A stretch of 64,000 bases of DNA, taken from Homalodisca vitripennis (taxonomy: Eukaryota > Arthropoda > Insecta > Hemiptera > Cicadellidae). Made by a program: the position numbers and the translations under genes. This document shows, one piece after another, positions 59,340 to 64,000 of the stretch; within the stretch, counting starts at the first letter, position 1, and each line of letters starts with the position of its first letter. The notes under the pieces are model-generated. The model had not been told where the DNA came from. It worked only from the letters and a program-made list of their open reading frames with translations, and ran no database searches. The stretch lies in the NCBI RefSeq assembly GCF_021130785.1, contig NC_060207.1, positions 3,060,501 to 3,124,500 on the forward strand, given 5' to 3'.

Positions 59340-59480
59340 TTTTCCATCCTTAAGTATCTCAAGAACAAACTGATCTGTAGACTGAAATTGTTCATGAACT
59401 TCATTTGAATGTGAAAACATAGTGATACGCGTAGATTTAGACTTGAAATTTTGCATGTAATCTCAGTCAATACCGTTAGA
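59340..59480 (+). repeat. dispersed repeat family member (diverged)
   Basis: CTCAAGAACAAACTGATCTG, GACTGAAATTGTTCATGAA and ACTTGAAATTTTGCATGTAA repeat the central family words. Confidence 0.4.
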
Positions 59481-59490
59481 TCAAACATGG

Positions 59491-59547
59491 TATAGTGTTA
59501 TTATTTCATCATCCTACCTGTATGAAATAACACTATACTCATACCAG
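59491..59547. repeat. short inverted repeat (hairpin)
   Basis: TATAGTGTTATT...TCAT pairs with ATGAAATAACACTATA around a loop of about 12 bases, interrupted by three bases in one arm. Confidence 0.5.
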
Positions 59548-59959
59548 ATGAATAGTAATAATGATGATGTAACAAGACTACTATTCCAGACTAGAGTATG
59601 CGGTAACGAAATATGTAAGAATGAAAGATTATTAGTCTTAAACCGATTGAGGCAAGAGACAAGAACAATTTGATTCTGATTATGATGCTTCAATCTATAA
59701 AAATATGTTTCAGAGTGAAAAAATTAAAGCTTTCCATAAAATAATACACGAAGATAAAGTAAAAGAATATATTTACATGATAAATATGTTCTTATAAGTT
59801 CAAATGCAGTTTCAATGCTTCTACTTTCGCACATTTATCTCTTTCCATACAGATGATACATTTGTTCCAGTTCTATTCAGTTATACAATTTCAATTATTA
59901 TATTATAAATACCAGGAATAAATATTCGCTGAGTGTCAGTGGAGCCGGCCAGTAGAGGG

Positions 59960-60195
59960 GCTGTAGTCTGTCTGCCTGTCAGCACGACATTTTGAAAACG
60001 AACTTACCCATAGTCTTAAAATTATGAATGTTTAATTCTGTATGAGGAACACTGACTGAGATGAGGATTCATATCTCAATATATTTCTTGAAAAATGTCT
60101 CTAAAACAATTTCTAAATAGATAAGATAAATAGAATTGTATGATAGTGCGTGTTCAACCATAAAGATTGGCTGAGCGTTGTTGACGCCACTCACT
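59960..60195 (+). repeat. dispersed repeat family member
   Basis: GTCTGTCTGCCTGTCAGCAC, TTTGAAAACGAACTTACC, then AAGATTGGCTGAGCGTTG, in family order. Confidence 0.5.
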
Positions 60196-61096
60196 CCTTA
60201 GGCTGACGTAATTTTTCTTTTGCTTGCCAAGGTATATAAACATTTATTTTCCAAATGAATGAATTTCATTACATCAGCCTTTAGTGTAATTAGCTCTGTA
60301 GTTTGTCTTGCATTTAACCTCAGCGAAACCGGTTACTTGCAACACATGATGTGGCGTACTCCTTCCTTATAAATCAGTATTATATCAGTGCAAGGTTTAT
60401 AAAAGTTACGTATGAAATGTATGTAACTTCTAAATAACAAAATTGGCACTCACTATATCTTTTTCTTATAACTATAGTATTTAAAAATGAAAAAAATATT
60501 AATCTAGAAAACTTTACGTAGATAAACAGTTTCATGCTAGCAGTTTGATACGCTATTGCAATAAAAGTGTACACTGATTACACTCTTAACTTTCTTAGTG
60601 TTATTACAATTGAAACAAATTTTCATTTACAGCACAGAGTTTATAAAAAAATCCCATTTTATCAAACTTGTTGCAAATCGTTGTAAACACTTCCCTTAAA
60701 TGGCGGTAGTCAAAAGTTTTCTATAAAGGCATCATCCCTAACCGTTGCTAGATAATTAAATGTTTTCAAACATCATAAAAAGTTGTTAAGGAATGTTCTC
60801 TACCGTTTACTAGTATTTTCCGTAGTGTGACTTTCTGTAAGATGTTTGCTGAAATTATTGTTTCATATGTAAGTAATAAATATCTTATTCATAAGCAATA
60901 ATATCATGACCAATTGTAAGAAAAGAGTAAAACGTATTGAGACACAACAGCAAATATTATCCACAATCAGACATAAACAAGTATAAAAGGACCCGACCGA
61001 ACATACGAGTAAAACGAATGAGTTCTCATCCATACAAACACATACGGGCAGACAGGCATACTTACCAGAGAGAGCATTACCATAACACCTGCAGTG

Positions 61097-62735
61097 TTCT
61101 CCATTGAACCAAGTGAAAAGATACCTACAAAGTCTAAAGTCTCTACACATTGTTTATCACAGAGACGGACAGACGGCAAGGCAGATATACAGAGGCAAAA
61201 ATTGCAATATAACCGTTGGAACCTAGGTTTTACAGTTCTCCCTTGAACCAAGTGAAAAGATACCTACAAAGTCTAAAGTCTCTACACATTGTTTATCACA
61301 GAGACGGGCAGACGGCAAGGCAGATATACAGAGGCAAAAATTGCAATATAACCGTTGGAACCAAGGTTTTACAGTTCTCCCTTGAACCAAGTGAAAAGAT
61401 ACCTACAAAGTCTAAAGTCTCTACACATTGTTTATCACAGAGACGGGCAGACGGCAAGGCAGATATACAGAGGCAAAAATTGCAATATAACCGTTGGATC
61501 CTAGGTTTTACAGTTCTCCCTTGAACCAAGTGAAAAGATACCTACAAAGTCTAAAGTCTCTCCACATTGTTTATCACAGAGACGGGCAGACGGCAAGGCA
61601 GATATACAGAGGCAAAAATTGCAATATAACCGTTGGATCCTAGGTTTTACAGTTCTCCCTTGAACCAAGTGAAAAGATACCTACAAAGTCTAAAGTCTCT
61701 ACACATTGTTTATCACAGAGACGGGCAGACGGCAAGCCAGATATACAGAGGCAAAAATTGCAATATAACCGTTGGATCCTAGGTTTTACAGTTCTCCCTT
61801 GAACCAAGTGAAAAGATACCTACAAAGTCTAAAGTCTCTACACATTGTTTATCACAGAGACGGGCAGACGGCAAGGCAGATATACAGAGGCAAAAATTGC
61901 AATATAACCGTTGGAACCTAGGTTTTACAGTTCTCCCTTGAACCAAGTGAAAAGATACCTACAAAGTCTAAAGTCTCTACACATTGTTTATCACAGAGAC
62001 GGGCAGACGGCAAGGCAGATATACAGAGGCAAAAATTGCAATATAACCGTTGGAACCTAGGTTTTACAGTTCTCCCTTGAACCAAGTGAAAAGATACCTA
62101 CAAAGTCTAAAGTCTCTACACATTGTTTATCACAGAGACGGGCAGACGGCAAGCCAGATATACAGAGGCAAAAATTGCAATATAACCGTTGGAACCTAGG
62201 TTTTACAGTTCTCCCTTGAACCAAGTGAAAAGATACCTACAAAGTCTAAAGTCTCTACACATTGTTTATCACAGAGACGGGCAGACGGCAAGCCAGATAT
62301 ACAGAGGCAAAAATTGCAATATAACCGTTGGAACCTAGGTTTTACAGTTCTCCCTTGAACCAAGTGAAAAGATACCTACAAAGTCTAAAGTCTCTACACA
62401 TTGTTTATCACAGAGACGGGCAGACGGCAAGCCAGATATACAGAGGCAAAAATTGCAATATAACCGTTGGAACCTAGGTTTTACAGTTCTCCCTTGAACC
62501 AAGTAAAAAGATACCTACAAAGTCTAAAGTCTCTACACATTGTTTATCACAGAGACGGGCAGACGGCAAGGCAGATATACAGAGGCAAAACTTGCAATAT
62601 AACCGTTGGAACCTAGGTTTTACAGTTCTCCCTTGAACCAAGTGAAAAGATACCTACAAAGTCTAAAGTCTCTACACATTGTTTATCACAGAGACGGACA
62701 GACGGCAAGCCAGATATATAGACGCAAAAATTTCC
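61097..62735. repeat. 139-bp tandem array, about 12 copies
   Basis: Units start TTCTCCCTTGAACCAAGTGA at 61,236, 61,375, 61,514 and so on to 62,626, each 139 bp apart, with a first variant copy at 61,097. Differences are a few substitutions (GGCAAGGCAG or GGCAAGCCAG, GGAACC or GGATCC). ORFs in it are repeat by-products. Confidence 0.95.
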
Positions 62736-64000
62736 ATAAGTGATTCGCCAAAGGTGTATTTCTTTAATCAAAACCACTCTTATGTTTTTCAAAAGAAGTG
62801 GAGAAAGTAACAACTGACACAAAAAGAGGTCAAAATGTATAACTTCTTTCTTATAAGTAAGTTAAAATGAAGTAGCTATGTATTAAATTAGCTAATGCTC
62901 ATAAATTGTTTTTCTTCGTATCCGTACATGAGTCCCTGCACAAACAGTGTGGCACTAAATTGGCATTATATAACCATTTAATTAACCTACCCTCGTTGTT
63001 GCCCATGTTGAGCGTTGTTTTAATTAGACTACACACAAAAATATGAAATGCCCACGTTGAAATATTTAATTGCGCAATTTATTTGGAATAATGACGTATC
63101 AAAGGTAGAAAGAAAGATAATAATTCTGTTTTTCGAATAAAGGTGCTCGCATACAAAAATATATCTGTTTTAAACGTCCATATTTATACAAACAAGTTTT
63201 TTACATAAATTATATTTTGCTTTATTAAAACCAAATTATTATCATATATTTTACGTGAAGAAAGTCGAGACATTATAAAGCGTAATTAATTTTATGATTG
63301 TAATCATTCAATATTATTTTTGGATTAATTGTAGTAGTTGTATTTTGAATATTCTCAGGTAGTTGCAAATTGTACTTTGATAATATCAGGTACGTTCAAA
63401 AAGAATATTATTATTTGAATTTTACAATAACATTAATACAGATAAAAGTACTGCGTTCTTTACTTTTTATGTTAGATGTAGCAATAAACACTTGCTTGTG
63501 CAATACAATTATAGAAACGCAAGTAATAGGTTTTATTGGTTATCGGAGCTTGAGTATGCAGGGGGTAGAAGTTACTATCAATCGATAGTGTGATTAACTA
63601 TATTATCCTACAAAAACAAAGGTTCGGTCACTAGCATGAAATTATAAAAGTTGAGCACCTCAATATATACTGTACTGACGCGAGCACGGACATTTCTCTG
63701 GAGAGCTGCTCTCCAATACAAACGTTCCTGGTTTCGCCAATAAACTACTCTAATTTGCTCACCCGTGTTCTGTGTTTAAACCTAGTCGTTATAAAGTGGA
63801 GACGGTTTTAAAAAATTGTACCGTTTTAGTGGCACATGAGGGGTTTGCTTTCAAATTTAAACTTTTGTGAAGGTTCAAAAAATAAAATAAAATATTCTGA
63901 AATAAATAAAGTTCAAACTAAAATAAAACTTCTTCTTAAAAGTAATTACTGGATTTAAAATTAAACTAAAAACTTCTTGATGACTTTTAAATTGAAACGT
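62736..64000. other. anonymous AT-rich sequence to the right edge
   Basis: No gene recognised. Positions 63,650-63,850 have a weak LTR-like arrangement (see findings). Confidence 0.4.

Larger units (their letters stand above)
54093..61096. other. anonymous AT-rich sequence
   Basis: No identified gene. It includes a TA microsatellite (55,156-55,184), a GC-rich exon-like island (57,780-58,140), a hairpin (59,491-59,547) and two dispersed repeat family members. Confidence 0.5.

Noticed and set aside
61216..62822. ORFs in the 139-bp array
   Set aside because: Repeat by-products present on both strands.

Overview
This is AT-rich, gene-poor eukaryotic DNA that is largely built from mobile elements and tandem repeats. 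The element mix (Polinton/Maverick, Penelope-like elements, a Tc1/mariner element, a tRNA-derived SINE and degraded non-LTR retrotransposons) points to an arthropod, probably an insect and perhaps a hemipteran. That placement is inference from style, since no host gene could be identified. No rRNA gene, CRISPR array or intact host gene was seen.

Positions 1 to about 10,500 hold most of a Polinton/Maverick (adintovirus-like) element that runs off the left edge. In order it carries a phospholipase A2-like/structural gene (-), an FtsK/A32-like packaging ATPase (-), an unassigned probable structural gene (+), a BRO-N family gene (+), two tandemly duplicated small zinc-finger genes (-), a retroviral-type integrase (-), a protein-primed family B DNA polymerase (-), and two small unassigned genes. 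Only the zinc-finger genes are uninterrupted; the others are broken by small indels, many at homopolymer runs. Most genes share a start-site motif, T-rich then CTATNTAAATGGAG, that contains the ATG itself. It resembles a viral late promoter and is the most interesting signal in the window.

From 10,900 to 15,315 come a 91-bp tandem repeat, a TA microsatellite, a foldback structure and a Penelope-like retroelement with pseudo-LTRs, reverse transcriptase and GIY-YIG endonuclease. A second, different Penelope-like element lies at 37,541-39,665 and has a stop codon in place of the Tyr of its YIDD catalytic motif. Both carry a hammerhead-ribozyme-like motif downstream of the endonuclease.

From 15,300 to 37,000 the sequence is mostly anonymous AT-rich DNA. 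It contains a 12-copy 80-bp array (17,945-18,916), fragments of non-LTR retrotransposons on both strands (27,390-30,365), an internally deleted Mutator-like transposase remnant (31,516-32,184), two exon-like segments of unknown identity (near 16,400 and 34,500), and scattered members of a short dispersed repeat family.

A Tc1/mariner element with unusually long (about 455 bp) terminal inverted repeats sits at 43,513-45,408. From 46,133 to 62,735 four unrelated tandem arrays follow: 122 bp x about 46, 112/122 bp x 4, 127 bp x 6 and 139 bp x 12. A tRNA-derived SINE lies among them. The right end is anonymous apart from a weak LTR-like stretch near 63.7 kb.
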